Source of the DNA: Paraglaciecola marina
Lineage (GTDB): Bacteria > Pseudomonadota > Gammaproteobacteria > Enterobacterales > Alteromonadaceae
DNA: 64,000 bases
Direction of reading: 5' to 3'
Assembly (NCBI RefSeq): GCF_004360155.1
Contig: NZ_ML178720.1
Coordinates: forward strand, 277,078-341,077
Below are positions 7,795 to 17,600 of this stretch, piece by piece (position 1 is the stretch's first letter; the number at the start of each line of letters is the position of its first letter). A program made the position numbers and the translations under genes. The notes beneath the pieces are model-generated. The model ran no database searches, was not told where the DNA came from, and saw only the letters and a list, made by a program, of their open reading frames with translations.

Positions 7795-10131
7795 TTATTC
7801 TCCACTATGTCTAGGCTCGTCGCCCATTTCCAGTTGTAAAACGCCACCAGCGACGATTTCTTGATGGGTTAAATAAAACCGTTGAATACGCTTACCGTTT
7901 AATAAAACAGATTGAACGTAACGGTTGCTATTAGAGTTATTGAGAGTTTCAATAACAAATGATTTTCCGGGGTAGTAAGTCTCATCTAACGCAATTTCAA
8001 TTCGGTCAAAAATCGGACTACCAATCTGATAAATGGCTTCTTTAGAGGTACCACCATCAACTTGAAACAAGCCAATTTTTAACAATACTGACAGGGATCC
8101 CATAAGACCTTGGTCTTCATCGCCATTGAATCCATCAGTGCTAGATACGTTGCTATAAACACTATTAACTATTTCTCTCGTCCAATATTGAGTTAAATGG
8201 GGGTTACCTAATTCGTTAAAGAGAAATGCCGTTTGTATAGAGGGTTGGTTTCCATAGTTAATAGGGATTTTTCTGTTTTCTTCATTGGTTTCTTCGTGAT
8301 GCGCGCTGCCCGATGTAAATCCCTGCTTGCTCGCCACTTCAAATGCTTTATTCAAACGAACCGAAGCCACCGATTTGCCTCCCATTAATTCGGCTAATCC
8401 CTCAAGATCATGGGGTACAAACCAGGTCATCTGGGCTGAATTTGATTCTACAAAACCATGTTGATAATCAAGTGGGTTAAAGTTGGGCTTCCAGTGACCT
8501 TCGATGTTTTTGGGGCGCATATAACCGGTTTCTGCATCGTAAATATGCTTATAGTTTTGGCTACGCTTTAAAAAATAATCACTGTCTTGGAATTTTCCTA
8601 AAGCTAAAGCCAGTTGTGCTAAGGTCCAATCTTGAAATGAATACTCTAAGGTTTGCCCAGCGCCGTCTTGATGAAATGCACCATTTTTAGGGGGTAAGGG
8701 ATAAGGTACATAACCCATGTCTATGTAATATTCCAACCCACCAGAATAAGCACTGTCATGTTCGTAACCGGCGCGCCCCATAGTTCCTCCGGGGAGGTGA
8801 TTTTTTTTCAGGGCTTGGTAGGCTAGTTCAACATCAAAGTCTCTGATCCCTTTCATATAATTACTGACAAAAAATGGTGTTGCAGTCGCGCCTGTCATTA
8901 CATGGGTGTAATTACCGCCAGAAGGACCTCTTGGAATGAATCCACCATCTTTGTACATGGCCAACATAGAACGTGAAAAATCTGATGCGACTTTAGGGTA
9001 AGCCAGAGGCCATAATGTTTGAATAGTCCACTGGGCTCCCCAGAAAGAATCTGAATTGTGGTGATTAAACTGAGGCGTATTCTCACCAGTCATAGGGATC
9101 TGCTTAATTTTACGCTCAGGCTGGGTTTGATCAGAGTATCGGCCATCAACGTCTGATATGATTCTTCGGCCTTGTAATGCATGAAATAAATCCGTGTAGA
9201 ATCGGGTTTTATCTTGCTCTGAAGAACCAGTTACCTTTATTTTTGATAACCAAGCATTCCAATCTTCAGTGGCCTCTTTAACTATGTCATCAAATTGCCA
9301 GGAACTGAGCTCTTGCTGCATATTTTGTTTCGCCCCCATTTCATCAACATAAGAAATAGCTACTTTCATCAAAATAGGTGCGTCACCATCAGCAAAGCCC
9401 AGTAATACCCGCTCTGATGTTTCATCAAGATTTAAAATAGGAGTGTCTACTTCAACGTAGAAAAATATTGGTGTGGCGCGAGGGCGTCGAATGGTTGGAG
9501 CATTAACAATAGAGCCACTAAAGCTTTGAGCCGAAATTTGAGTAAACTCTCCTTTGCTAAGCTCACTTGGACCAAATTTGCCTTGCAGGTCAAAAAGAAC
9601 TTTCCGATTTTTAGCCGCTTTGTAAGTATAACGATGAAACCCCACCCGAGTTGTCGAGGTAAGCTCTACATCTATGTTATATCTATCAAGAGTGAGTTTG
9701 TGGTAACCGGCTTTCACTGTTTCTGTCTGATGGCTAAACCCACTGAAATAATTTTTATCTAGCTCTGGAGCAGCCGACTCAGTCACCATTGGCATAACCG
9801 ATGGCCCTGCCAATTGCCAAGCGTGCACATGGTTAAAGCCCTTTACCTCTTCAGTGTTGTAACGATAACCACTGCCCCACGCCCCTTCTATTTCAGTATC
9901 TGGACTTAAATTAACCATACCAAATGGACGAGTGGCGCTATTAAAGTAAAACCAGCGGGAATTAGCTGAATCTAACCAAGGCCATACATATTCAACAGGC
10001 TCTTTGATTGTTTTGGTTTCACCTTCAACAAGAGACTGAATATCATGCTCAGTCTTAGCTTCATTACATGCAGATAGTAGAAGTAAACATATAAAAAGTG
10101 TTGTAGCACCGTTAGTAATTAAAGCTCTCAT
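7795..10131 (-). CDS. GH92-family alpha-mannosidase-like lipoprotein (divergent)
   Basis: A 778-residue lipoprotein (lipobox LLSAC, Cys22) resembling glycoside hydrolase family 92, calcium-dependent exo-alpha-mannosidases. Family landmarks are RPFGMVNLSPDT, GSGYRYN...GFNHVH near the N-terminus, GQTLEYSFQDW, FVESNSAQMTWFVPHDLEGL, and YGNQPSIQTAFLFN followed by IGSPIFDRIEI at the C-terminus. Several positions differ from standard GH92 sequences: the usual NDDCGQMSAW region reads GDEDQGLMGSL, and the EGN-type motif reads VESNSAQ. Activity or linkage may therefore have shifted. It ends 2 bp before the oxidoreductase start, so the two are co-transcribed. The mature enzyme is probably anchored to a periplasm-facing or outer membrane. 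Confidence 0.8.
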   Translation of the reverse strand: MRALITNGATTLFICLLLLSACNEAKTEHDIQSLVEGETKTIKEPVEYVWPWLDSANSRWFYFNSATRPFGMVNLSPDTEIEGAWGSGYRYNTEEVKGFNHVHAWQLAGPSVMPMVTESAAPELDKNYFSGFSHQTETVKAGYHKLTLDRYNIDVELTSTTRVGFHRYTYKAAKNRKVLFDLQGKFGPSELSKGEFTQISAQSFSGSIVNAPTIRRPRATPIFFYVEVDTPILNLDETSERVLLGFADGDAPILMKVAISYVDEMGAKQNMQQELSSWQFDDIVKEATEDWNAWLSKIKVTGSSEQDKTRFYTDLFHALQGRRIISDVDGRYSDQTQPERKIKQIPMTGENTPQFNHHNSDSFWGAQWTIQTLWPLAYPKVASDFSRSMLAMYKDGGFIPRGPSGGNYTHVMTGATATPFFVSNYMKGIRDFDVELAYQALKKNHLPGGTMGRAGYEHDSAYSGGLEYYIDMGYVPYPLPPKNGAFHQDGAGQTLEYSFQDWTLAQLALALGKFQDSDYFLKRSQNYKHIYDAETGYMRPKNIEGHWKPNFNPLDYQHGFVESNSAQMTWFVPHDLEGLAELMGGKSVASVRLNKAFEVASKQGFTSGSAHHEETNEENRKIPINYGNQPSIQTAFLFNELGNPHLTQYWTREIVNSVYSNVSSTDGFNGDEDQGLMGSLSVLLKIGLFQVDGGTSKEAIYQIGSPIFDRIEIALDETYYPGKSFVIETLNNSNSNRYVQSVLLNGKRIQRFYLTHQEIVAGGVLQLEMGDEPRHSGE

Positions 10132-10198
10132 ACTAGGTATCTATCCCCAACGATTGAATAAGCTTTAAAATCTAATGAAAAGAACATAAATAACATCA

Positions 10199-11485
10199 TT
10201 ATAAAATTCCTAACCAGTTAGGTAGCCATAAGGAAACAGAGGGAATAAAGGTGATTAAAAGCAGGGCGGTAAACAACGCTAGGTAAAATGGCAGCATACC
10301 TTTTACTACCGTTTCAATGTTGGTTTTACCCACCGCACACCCAACAAATAGCACTGAGCCCACTGGGGGAGTAATCAATCCAATCCCTAAATTAAGGATC
10401 AGCATAATGCCAAATTGAGTACTATCCATACCTGCCTGTTGAACCACAGGGAGCAATATAGGTGTAGTGATCATGATTAATGGCGCCATATCCATAACGG
10501 CTCCAAGCAAAAGTAACATTAAGTTAATCAATAGAAATAGCAGGATCGGATTATCAGTAAGAGAAGACAAAATTGCAGCTAACATACTAGGTACATCATT
10601 CACAGAAAGCACCCACCCAAAGGCAGCTGCTGAGCCAATGACCAGCATTACCATAGCTGTGGTTTTGCATGCCGCTAACGTGGCTTGCCAAAATATGTCT
10701 AAGTCCATACTTCTATATACAAAAGCTGCAACTATAGCTGCCCAGAATGCCGCAATGGCTGCAGACTCAGTAGCCGTAAAAACACCGCTTATGACACCAA
10801 AAAGAATAATAATTGCTGTAAGAAGCCCAGGAATACTGTGTACAAATGCTGTAAATAAAGCCTGCCATCCCGGAAAATCTTCTGTTGGGTAGTTACGTTT
10901 AATTGCAATCCAATAGCTAACAACCATTAAACATATGCCTGTTAAAACACCGGGAATTAAACCCGCGGCAAACAAGCCAGAAATAGAGACTCCCCCCCCT
11001 GCAGCAATAGAGTAAATAATCATGTTATGGCTAGGGGGAATGAGTAAGCCTAAGGTTGCAGAACTAGTGGTTACGTTTACTGCGAATGACTTGTCATACC
11101 CCCGCTTTTCCATCATGGGTATTAAGGTTGAACCTAGAGCTGAAACATCAGCTACGGCAGAGCCGGAAATACCCCCAAACAGCATAGATGAAGATATATT
11201 TACCATCCCCAAGCCGCCTTTTACATTACCTATTGCGGAATTGGCAAAGGTTAATAATTTTTCAGCAATTCCTCCCCTTGTCATTAACTCCCCTGCAAAA
11301 ATAAAGAAAGGTAATGCCAATAGTGCGAAGATGTTCATTCCTGAAAGCATCATCTGAAATGCTGCCACAGGATTGATATCCATAAACAGCAAGGTAGATA
11401 CCGCAGAAATTGCCAAACAAAATGCCACAGGTAAACCACAAATGAGTAAGGTGAAAAATACAACAGTCAGTAGCACTAAACTCAT
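10199..11485 (-). CDS. dctM: TRAP transporter large permease, DctM family
   Basis: A 428-residue polytopic inner-membrane protein of the DctM/UIT family, the transport channel of a sodium-coupled TRAP system. It has about 12 hydrophobic segments. Family motifs are PFFIFAGELM, the long SSSMLFGGISGSAVADVSALG stretch, and TPILLPVVQQAGMDSTQFGI...PPVGSVLFVG near the end. The start overlaps the small-permease stop by 4 bp. The uxaC-dctPQM order implies uptake of a hexuronate, as in other uronate TRAP systems; the ligand is an inference. Confidence 0.93.
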   Translation of the reverse strand: MSLVLLTVVFFTLLICGLPVAFCLAISAVSTLLFMDINPVAAFQMMLSGMNIFALLALPFFIFAGELMTRGGIAEKLLTFANSAIGNVKGGLGMVNISSSMLFGGISGSAVADVSALGSTLIPMMEKRGYDKSFAVNVTTSSATLGLLIPPSHNMIIYSIAAGGGVSISGLFAAGLIPGVLTGICLMVVSYWIAIKRNYPTEDFPGWQALFTAFVHSIPGLLTAIIILFGVISGVFTATESAAIAAFWAAIVAAFVYRSMDLDIFWQATLAACKTTAMVMLVIGSAAAFGWVLSVNDVPSMLAAILSSLTDNPILLFLLINLMLLLLGAVMDMAPLIMITTPILLPVVQQAGMDSTQFGIMLILNLGIGLITPPVGSVLFVGCAVGKTNIETVVKGMLPFYLALFTALLLITFIPSVSLWLPNWLGIL

Positions 11486-11961
11486 AGTTCATATTCCTTT
11501 TTTGGTTCAAAACTACCTAGTAGCTGCTCAAGATTAAATAACGCGATAAGGGTACCGCCTATTACTAAAGGTAAATATTGAAGGGACATTGGGAGCGATA
11601 ATCCGGGTAAGATATAATGCATAGTGCGTAATGACATAGCCGTTCCAAAGTAAGCCATTGCAACACCTAATAGCCCACAAGCAATAAACTCAAATTGCAA
11701 GACTTTCGCTTTTACTGCGCTAGAGAACTGGTCTCTAAACCAGGCGAGCCCTAGGTGTAATTGACTTCTGCAACCTGCAGCCGCCGCTAGCATCACTGCG
11801 TATAACAGTAGTAACAAAGCTGTTGGTTCACTCCAGCTGGGGCTATCGTTTAGTACTTTTCTGGCAAAAACCTGCCAACCGATAATTAAGCAAATGGCTA
11901 GCAAAGAGTAGCCGCTTAAACGAAAGCACCAACGTTCAATAACATTAGCTAACTGTGTCAT
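11482..11961 (-). CDS. dctQ: TRAP transporter small permease, DctQ family
   Basis: A 159-residue membrane protein with four predicted transmembrane helices. It has the family's WQVFARKVLNDSPSWSEPTAL segment, in which the Trp-Ser-Glu motif is typical of DctQ. It overlaps the binding-protein stop codon by one base (TAATG) and the large permease by 4 bp, so translation of the three TRAP genes is coupled. It bridges the binding protein and DctM in the transporter complex. Confidence 0.92.
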   Translation of the reverse strand: MTQLANVIERWCFRLSGYSLLAICLIIGWQVFARKVLNDSPSWSEPTALLLLLYAVMLAAAAGCRSQLHLGLAWFRDQFSSAVKAKVLQFEFIACGLLGVAMAYFGTAMSLRTMHYILPGLSLPMSLQYLPLVIGGTLIALFNLEQLLGSFEPKKEYEL

Positions 11962-12929
11962 TAACGAGCCTCCCGAATCTTAGTAATTAAGTCTGCAAGC
12001 TCAGGGTCTTGCATTACATCTTGATAAAGTGGCTCAACAGCGCGTACAAATTCATCAAGTTCAATGTTTTCGTTGATGATAATGCCTGCCTGTATGGCCT
12101 GTGCCTTGGCCTTATTGACACGTTCATTCCAAATTACTCGCATGTGTTTGGAGGCTTCTTTGGCTGCTTTTTTAACAATGAACTGGTGTTCTTTACTAAG
12201 TTTATTCCAACTTTCTTCAGACATAACAATGACTTCAGGCACCATTGAGTGTCTGTCTAAGGTGTAATACTTGGCGGCTTCAAAATGACGAGTAGACACA
12301 TAAGATGGCCAATTATTTTCTGCACCATCTATGACGCCCGTTAGCAATGATTCATACACTTGCCCAAAACTCATGGGGGTGGCATTAGCACCAAGTGCGT
12401 CCATCATACGAACGAACATATCAGTATTCTGAACTCTAATTTTGAGCCCTTTCATGTCACTCAATTTGTTAATGGGTTTCTTGGTATAAAATGAGCGAGC
12501 ACCAGAATCTAAAAATGCCAGACCCACTAAATGATGAGGCGTTAAGTAATCAAGTAATTGCTCGCCAATCTCTCCTTCGAGGACAGAATACATATGGTCT
12601 TGATCACGAAAGAGATAGGGAAGCGACAAGACTTGCAACTCCTGAGCAATATTGCCTAAAGGTGCGACATTAATTCTATTGATATCTATGGCACCAAATA
12701 TGGTTGCCAAAATGGTATCTTTTTCTTGCCCCAACTGCGCTGCGGCATAATGTTTCATAACAAGATCATTATTAGACATTTCTGCGATGCGCTTTCCCAT
12801 ATAAATCACAGACTGAGCTGTTGGGTATTGAGACGGGTGAACATCAGCCGCCCGCAGAAAAACTTGTCCTAAAACCTGTAGTGGCAATATCAACCATAAA
12901 AATGTTAAAAACGGGGTAATCAACCTCAC
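11961..12929 (-). CDS. dctP: TRAP transporter substrate-binding protein, DctP family
   Basis: A 322-residue periplasmic solute receptor with a signal peptide (MRLITPFLTFLWLILPLQVLG). DctP hallmarks are YPTAQSVIYMGKRIAE, the LKIRVQNTDMFVRMMDALGA stretch holding the conserved Arg that binds the substrate carboxylate, and VIDGAENNWPSY. It overlaps uxaC by 4 bp. The carboxylate-binding Arg and the uxaC neighbour fit binding of glucuronate or galacturonate, possibly also a short uronate-containing sugar. Confidence 0.92.
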   Translation of the reverse strand: MRLITPFLTFLWLILPLQVLGQVFLRAADVHPSQYPTAQSVIYMGKRIAEMSNNDLVMKHYAAAQLGQEKDTILATIFGAIDINRINVAPLGNIAQELQVLSLPYLFRDQDHMYSVLEGEIGEQLLDYLTPHHLVGLAFLDSGARSFYTKKPINKLSDMKGLKIRVQNTDMFVRMMDALGANATPMSFGQVYESLLTGVIDGAENNWPSYVSTRHFEAAKYYTLDRHSMVPEVIVMSEESWNKLSKEHQFIVKKAAKEASKHMRVIWNERVNKAKAQAIQAGIIINENIELDEFVRAVEPLYQDVMQDPELADLITKIREAR

Positions 12930-14353
12930 AGTTTGTACGCCTTTTTTGCAAGGCCATAAGCTAAATCAACGGCTAGTTCATAGGCTTCACTCAGTGTGAT
13001 TTTATGTTCTGCCACCAGCTCAGCTAAGAAATTACAGTCAACTCTACGGGCGAGATCATGTCGAGCCGGGATAGATAAGAATGCCCGAGTGTCATCATTG
13101 AAACCCACTGTATTATAAAAGCCAGCGGTTTCTGTAACTTGATTACGGTATCTTTTGATCCCTTCTGGACTATCATGAAACCACCATGCAGGACCTATCT
13201 TCAATGATGGGTAGTGCCCTGCCAAAGGTGCCAACTCTCTGGCATACACTGACTCATCTAAAGTAAATAAAATAAGATGTAAGTCAGGATTATTTCCGAA
13301 CTTATCAAGTAAGGGTTTAAGCCCTTTCACATACTCAATTTGTGTCGGTAAATCAGCCCCTTTATCACGGCCATATAAGTTGTAAAGTTTAGAGTTATGG
13401 TTGCGATAAGAGCCTACATGAAGCTGCATCACTAAGCCGTCTTCAATGCTCATTTTTGCCATTTCCGTTAGCATTTGACCGCGAAATTGTTCAGCTTCTT
13501 CCGATGAACAGTCACCCGAAATAGCCTTGTTGAGAAGTGATTGGCATTGCTGTACTGGCAAATCACAAGTTACGGCACTTGGATGCCCATGATCTGTTGA
13601 AGTTGCACCGAATTTAATAAAGTATTGACGTCTATCTGCGATGGCCTTGAGATAACCTTGCCATGATGCAACATCTTGTTTTGTTTGTTCGCCCATTAAG
13701 CGCACTTTGTCGCCAAAGCCATAAAAATCAGGGTCTACGACTTGATCCGGTCGAAATGCCGTAATAACTTTTCCCAGCCAGCCACTTTCTCTAATTGCTT
13801 TGTGATAACGTAAGTCATCGGTTGCAGCTTCAGTGGTGGTTAACACCTCAATATTAAAGCGCTCAAATAGTGCTCTGGGTTTAAAGGCATCTGTAGCTAA
13901 TTTCTCATTTATGGCATCATAAATCACATTCGCATTAGCACCGTTAAGAGGTGTATTAATGCTAAACACTTGCTCAAAAGTTGTATCTAGCCAGATTTTG
14001 CTGGGTGTACCACGAAATAAATAATAATTATCGGCGAACAGTTGCCAAATTTTGCGATTGTCGGTTTCAGCTTGAGTTCCCTGTTTATTTTCAATGCCTA
14101 GCTCACCCAACGAAATCCCTTGGCTGTATAACATTCTAAATACGTAATGATCAGGCTTAATGAGCAATTCAGTTGCATCAGTAAAGTTCTGATTACTAGC
14201 AAACCACTTCGGATCTGTATGGCCATGTGGGCTAATTATTGGCAGCGTCTTTACTTGCAAGTAAAGTTCACTTGCTAACTCTCTAATGACAGGATTTGCA
14301 GAAAAAAGCCTGTCTGGATGATTTAAATTGTCACGATTAATAGTCATATTCAT
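12926..14353 (-). CDS. uxaC: Glucuronate (hexuronate) isomerase
   Basis: A 475-residue cytoplasmic enzyme converting D-glucuronate to D-fructuronate, or galacturonate to tagaturonate. It has the amidohydrolase-like metal motif SPHGHTDP near residue 40, QLHVGSYRNHN in the middle, and a C-terminal DTRAFLSIPARHD segment typical of UxaC. Length is as in the family. It is the first gene of the minus-strand operon and overlaps dctP. The next steps of uronate catabolism (fructuronate reductase, mannonate dehydratase, KDG kinase) are not in the window and must be encoded elsewhere. Confidence 0.94.
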   Translation of the reverse strand: MNMTINRDNLNHPDRLFSANPVIRELASELYLQVKTLPIISPHGHTDPKWFASNQNFTDATELLIKPDHYVFRMLYSQGISLGELGIENKQGTQAETDNRKIWQLFADNYYLFRGTPSKIWLDTTFEQVFSINTPLNGANANVIYDAINEKLATDAFKPRALFERFNIEVLTTTEAATDDLRYHKAIRESGWLGKVITAFRPDQVVDPDFYGFGDKVRLMGEQTKQDVASWQGYLKAIADRRQYFIKFGATSTDHGHPSAVTCDLPVQQCQSLLNKAISGDCSSEEAEQFRGQMLTEMAKMSIEDGLVMQLHVGSYRNHNSKLYNLYGRDKGADLPTQIEYVKGLKPLLDKFGNNPDLHLILFTLDESVYARELAPLAGHYPSLKIGPAWWFHDSPEGIKRYRNQVTETAGFYNTVGFNDDTRAFLSIPARHDLARRVDCNFLAELVAEHKITLSEAYELAVDLAYGLAKKAYKL

Positions 14354-14594
14354 TTAAAGAGTACTCAAAAGCTGATGTTTAAAATGTTGAGTTTTCAGAG
14401 CCATCATCCACTGTGTTTTTACCGACTTCTTTAAATGCTTTGCACGACTTGGCGAACATTAAATTTATAGGCGATACAATTAACAGAATTCGATTCAACA
14501 CCCGATACTATTTTTAACTGTTAACCCATGTACCAGTCAGCTAGTTACCTATAATTTAAGTGTCTGACAAGCATTTATAACAGCGTGATTAGAA

Positions 14595-14620
14595 ACACTC
14601 ACAAATCCTTTTGCGAGTGT
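14595..14620 (-). terminator. Probable terminator of the TonB receptor gene
   Basis: An 11-bp stem with one mismatch (ACACTCACAAA against TTTTGCGAGTGT) starts 9 bp after the receptor stop. It is followed by TTTCT in the transcribed direction. The rest of the gap to uxaC (14354-14594) presumably holds the uxaC promoter, but no clear operator was seen there. Confidence 0.6.
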
Positions 14621-14628
14621 CATTAGGT

Positions 14629-17343
14629 TTAAAAGATAGCGCGTGCACCTAAAAATACTTGGCGTCCGGTGCCAACATAACGTTGCAATCTGTCGCTAGT
14701 ACCAAAATAGGTATACTCATCGTTTTCATTTAAGTTGATGCCTTCCATTGTCAAAGTGACATTTTCGGCAAAAGGCAAGGTGTACGTCGCAGACATATCG
14801 AACTGACCACTGCCTTCACGAGTTTTCAAGAAGGGTTGGTTGTTTCTACAACAAGCCGCTGTGGTGTAATCACTTCTGAAGTTGTATGAGCCACGTATGG
14901 AGAAACGCTCAGTTTCGTAGTACACAACCAAGTTATAGTTTTCATCCGATAGCCCTACAATATTGGAAGGAACAACCACATCATTGCCGGTAACAAAAGA
15001 GGTACTGCCATTAATTTTACTGTAGTTGATCATCGTACCTAAGCCATCGACGATAAAGCTAAGAGGCTGTTGATACAGAATTTCAAAACCAGTAATTTCA
15101 GTGGTATCTGCCACGTTTTGAGGTTGAACGAAGTCAACTATGGTATCAGGTGTTAAATTTGCGTAGATATTTGAATCCAAGGTTGAAATATCTATGCCGG
15201 AATCACTGAAAGGTCCGCTTGTGGATTCGTTCTGGATAAATCCAGTGATACTTTTATCGTAGTAACTCAATGCTAAGAGCGACTCATCAGCAAAATACCA
15301 TTCCAAGCCAAGGTCAATTTGATTAGATAAATAGGGTTCTAAATCTTGATTACCTCGGCTCACCGAGAAATCACTGCTAACAGAGGTTCTAGGTACCATA
15401 CTAGAAACAATAGGGCGAGTGATAGTTCGTGCTGCTCCCACACGTACAACCAAGTCATCGACCACGTCCCAGGCTAAGTTAAAGCTTGGTAACAATTCGG
15501 TATAACTTGAACTGAACTCTAGGTCGTTTCCTAAGAATGGTGCAGCTACATCAACTTCTGTGTTGATAAGCCTAGTACCCGCATTGAATCGGAACTCTCT
15601 GTTTAAGAAGTCAGAAGTGTGATTGACTTCAACATAGCCCGCTGTTGTTGTCTCTTTCGCAAAATAGGTCCCGGCTTCGCGTACAGCCGAAAACTCTTTT
15701 TCGATTTGATCATAATCGAAATAGGCGGCCGCATCATCTGGATTAATGATTAAATGATTGCTAATCGCTCCATCTGTTGGGTTGAGTACACTTAAGTAAT
15801 CGTTAAAGGGTAAAGTACTGGCGATTTGAGATAGCTCTGGCACATCACCTGTGATGTTATTGGCTGGCGTATTAGAAGTATTACGAAAATAGTCGTTGTC
15901 TCGCTCGTAAGAGTCGAAGGCTACACCAAAACGAAGATTTGAATCATCGTCTCCCCAGGTTCCATCTACATGAAAAGCAGTATCCTTTTCATCTCTGTAT
16001 ATAAAGTTAGCGCGAAGTGTATTAAGAACGAAATTATCAGGGTTGGTAATATCAACATTTGTATAGACTTCTGTAATAGGATGTGAGCCACTTGGAGTAA
16101 CAATTGTGACTTCTGTATCATCTACACTAGCTAAAAAAGAAATTTCTTCAAGCTCATATTCACTGCTTGAGCTGGATAATACCGCTTCGAGTTTAAACTC
16201 GTCATTGACGAACCAAGTGGCACTCAGTGCCGTGTGAAGCTGTTCAGTTTCTTGGTAAAATTTGCGGTTTTCAGAGCGGCGATCAGCGCCTTGTAAGGTA
16301 ATACTCTCAACCGTATTATTATCGCGTACTGAAGCATTCGTAGGAACAAGATCATTTTGATTTCGAATTTCAACATCCAAATTATGTCGATGGATATCAC
16401 TTTCCAGCTGTGCACCTAGTATATCTAAGTTGATTTCGAAATCGTCACTAGGTTTATATTGAAAGGCAGCCACATAACTAACTCGGTTACGGTCACCAAA
16501 CTGCACTTCAGTTCTTGGCAGTCTTGGCAACATCAAGGTATCTAATGCTTCGTCGGATAACCCAGAGTTATTGCCATCGGATACGTCAAATGTGTAACCA
16601 CCTGCCGATTGAGATACCCAGTCTTGTGATTCGAAACCATCTACCCTAACGTCGCGCTGTTGCGTGGTAAAACCAAATAGAGCACCAAAGGTATCATCTG
16701 CAAACGTATTACTGACAATTGCGGTAAAATTAGGGTCACTTGAATCTGCTAGGTCATTGAAACCATGCTTATAGATGGTTGTGGCATTAAACCCTTCGCC
16801 AAAGTCAAAAGCTCGAGCACTGCGGATATTGACCACACCGCTGATCCCCCCCTCAACTTGATGAGCCGCAGCACTCTTTGATACGTCAATTTGGGTAAAC
16901 AGGTCAGAAGAAAATACGTCGAAGTCGAACTGGCGGTTTTCTGCACTGACATCAGTTCCGCCGTTTGAGGCTGTGGAAATCGGCACGCCATTCCAAAGTA
17001 CGCGAGAAAAGCTGGGTCCTAAACCCCGCAATGAAATTTGCTGACCTTCACCGTTGTCTCTTGTTATCGCCACACCTGATATACGTTGTAACGATTCAGC
17101 CAAGTTTAGATCGGGAAATTTACCTATATCTTCCGCTGAAATAGATTCAGTCGTTAATGTTGAACCACGTTTCAGATTTATCGCTTTGTTTAGTGAACCA
17201 CGAATTCCTGTTACTTCAATTACTTCATATTCTTGCCCAGCGGCCTCTTCAGTTTGCTGTGCCATTACCTGAGATGTTAGGCATGAAACTATCGCCAATG
17301 TAATTGGCGACAAACAATGAGTCATTTTTGATATGTGTGTCAT
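14629..17343 (-). CDS. TonB-dependent receptor, carbohydrate-type
   Basis: A 904-residue outer-membrane receptor with a signal peptide ending near VMAQQ. A TonB-box-like segment (YEVIEVTGI) comes next, and then a plug domain (ISAEDIGKFPDLNLAESLQR, ISGVAITRDNGEGQQISLRG). A 22-strand barrel follows, ending in the canonical aromatic C-terminus FLGARAIF. The plug wording is that of the large Xanthomonas/Caulobacter-type family linked with sugar uptake. I preferred the ATG at 17343 over the adjacent GTG at 17346; AGGAAAA lies just upstream. It probably imports the oligosaccharide processed by the downstream enzymes. The promoter overlaps a perfect palindrome suited to the LacI-family regulator. 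Confidence 0.92.
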   Translation of the reverse strand: MTHISKMTHCLSPITLAIVSCLTSQVMAQQTEEAAGQEYEVIEVTGIRGSLNKAINLKRGSTLTTESISAEDIGKFPDLNLAESLQRISGVAITRDNGEGQQISLRGLGPSFSRVLWNGVPISTASNGGTDVSAENRQFDFDVFSSDLFTQIDVSKSAAAHQVEGGISGVVNIRSARAFDFGEGFNATTIYKHGFNDLADSSDPNFTAIVSNTFADDTFGALFGFTTQQRDVRVDGFESQDWVSQSAGGYTFDVSDGNNSGLSDEALDTLMLPRLPRTEVQFGDRNRVSYVAAFQYKPSDDFEINLDILGAQLESDIHRHNLDVEIRNQNDLVPTNASVRDNNTVESITLQGADRRSENRKFYQETEQLHTALSATWFVNDEFKLEAVLSSSSSEYELEEISFLASVDDTEVTIVTPSGSHPITEVYTNVDITNPDNFVLNTLRANFIYRDEKDTAFHVDGTWGDDDSNLRFGVAFDSYERDNDYFRNTSNTPANNITGDVPELSQIASTLPFNDYLSVLNPTDGAISNHLIINPDDAAAYFDYDQIEKEFSAVREAGTYFAKETTTAGYVEVNHTSDFLNREFRFNAGTRLINTEVDVAAPFLGNDLEFSSSYTELLPSFNLAWDVVDDLVVRVGAARTITRPIVSSMVPRTSVSSDFSVSRGNQDLEPYLSNQIDLGLEWYFADESLLALSYYDKSITGFIQNESTSGPFSDSGIDISTLDSNIYANLTPDTIVDFVQPQNVADTTEITGFEILYQQPLSFIVDGLGTMINYSKINGSTSFVTGNDVVVPSNIVGLSDENYNLVVYYETERFSIRGSYNFRSDYTTAACCRNNQPFLKTREGSGQFDMSATYTLPFAENVTLTMEGINLNENDEYTYFGTSDRLQRYVGTGRQVFLGARAIF

Positions 17344-17422
17344 CACTTTTCCTATCTTTTATTTATGTTTCATTTGGCCTATTCAATCCCCTGATTGGTA
17401 AGGCGATTATAAATTAACCACG

Positions 17423-17440
17423 ATTGACACCGGTGTCAAT
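17423..17440. promoter_or_regulatory. LacI-family operator in the TonB receptor promoter
   Basis: ATTGACACCGGTGTCAAT is a perfect 18-bp palindrome with the central CG typical of LacI-family operators. It lies about 80 bp upstream of the receptor start. A TATAAT on the minus strand at 17406-17411 lies just downstream, so binding would block the promoter. The divergent LacI-family gene starts 160 bp away. No second copy was found in the locus. Confidence 0.75.
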
Positions 17441-17600
17441 ACATTATTTACAAATTTGATACAAATAAATAAAAAATAAGTTACTTAAATTGTAACCATT
17501 AGCACACCTTATAAATGGCTTATTTACTAATAATTATTTATTGTGGTGTACAATTCTCCCATATCAAGAAGCTCAGCAATCAAGCGATTTTATAAATCAG

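Noticed and set aside
10467-10892. 141-codon frame opposite dctM
   Set aside because: Antisense to a clear TRAP permease; low-complexity Ile/Ala/Thr content typical of shadow frames of membrane-protein genes.
14521-14580. Second LacI operator before uxaC
   Set aside because: A short TGTC-T-GACA symmetry exists but in the opposite arm order to the 17423-17440 palindrome and too short to be convincing.
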